From: Mucilaginibacter oryzae
Lineage (GTDB): Bacteria > Bacteroidota > Bacteroidia > Sphingobacteriales > Sphingobacteriaceae
DNA: 64,000 bases
Direction: 5' to 3'
NCBI RefSeq assembly: GCF_003148845.1
Contig: NZ_QGHA01000002.1
Location: 354,784-418,783 of the forward strand
Shown: positions 63,973 through 64,000 of the stretch, piece by piece
Layout of the letters: each line of letters starts with the position of its first letter
Position numbering within the stretch: the stretch's first letter is position 1
Made by a program: the position numbers and the translations under genes
The notes under the pieces: model-generated
The model's database searches: none
Told to the model about the DNA's origin: nothing
Seen by the model: only the letters and a program-made list of their open reading frames with translations

Positions 63973-64000
63973 TTTAAATAATAACCGCCTGCCAGGCATT

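Noticed and set aside
1..64000. tRNA, rRNA, CRISPR, integrase, transposase
   Set aside because: I scanned the gaps and saw none; the gaps are short or hold the promoters, terminators and repeats listed.

Overview
The window looks like a chromosome segment from a member of the Bacteroidota, most likely family Sphingobacteriaceae (a Mucilaginibacter- or Pedobacter-like soil or plant bacterium). The grounds are SusC/SusD pairs, ECF sigma/FecR switches, many secreted glycoside hydrolases with signal peptides or lipoboxes, moderate GC and few Shine-Dalgarno sites. The genus is inferred from overall style; no marker gene (rRNA, tRNA) is present.

Region 1 (1-13.9 kb) is a glycan-utilisation locus. 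A SusC-like receptor running off the left edge, a FecR anti-sigma factor and an ECF sigma factor lie on the minus strand. Next to them, on the plus strand, are five secreted glycosidases: GH29, GH2, GH20, GH29 and GH92. Together these would remove fucose, mannose and N-acetylglucosamine, which suggests N-glycan-type substrates. Two inverted 142-150 bp palindromic repeats lie outside genes, at 4.2 and 13.9 kb.

Region 2 (14-24.4 kb) is mostly housekeeping or stand-alone genes: topoisomerase IB, a BlaI repressor with an M56 membrane protease that ends in a TonB-plug-like domain, a diheme cytochrome c, a zinc-ribbon protein, biotin carboxylase, a Nudix hydrolase, an SRPBCC protein, riboflavin synthase and a TPR protein.

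Region 3 (24.4-40.3 kb) has an OmpA lipoprotein and an orphan 544-aa secreted protein, then an exopolysaccharide or O-antigen-like cluster. The cluster contains a nucleotidyltransferase-fold protein, two polymerase/ligase-type membrane proteins, five glycosyltransferases and a flippase. It ends with a small zinc-ribbon gene, an ECF sigma factor and an unusual inner-membrane/beta-barrel partner protein. The main observation of this report is here: five intergenic sites share AGGCAACC (AAGGCAACC or GAGGCAACC), exactly 16 bases, then a CG-starting -10 (CGTCAT, CGTAAC, CGATAT, CGTAGT, CGTGAT), and a sixth is degenerate. They precede every transcription unit of the cluster, including the sigma gene. 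I infer a self-activating ECF regulon for surface polysaccharide, probably controlled by the sigma/beta-barrel pair.

Region 4 (40.4-49.4 kb) holds a DUF885-type lipoprotein, a GH88 unsaturated uronyl hydrolase, an M15 peptidase, a PQQ dehydrogenase with a heme domain, an alginate-lyase-like protein with a fascin-like trefoil, and a PNPOx-like protein.

Region 5 (49.6-62.4 kb) is a second complete ECF sigma/FecR/SusC/SusD locus with GH92, followed by a convergent pair (an FG-GAP-like lipoprotein and GH20). It probably targets related mannose/GlcNAc glycans. The right end has a DEAD-box-like protein with degenerate motifs and part of an AT-rich repeat. I saw no tRNA, rRNA, CRISPR array, integrase or transposase.
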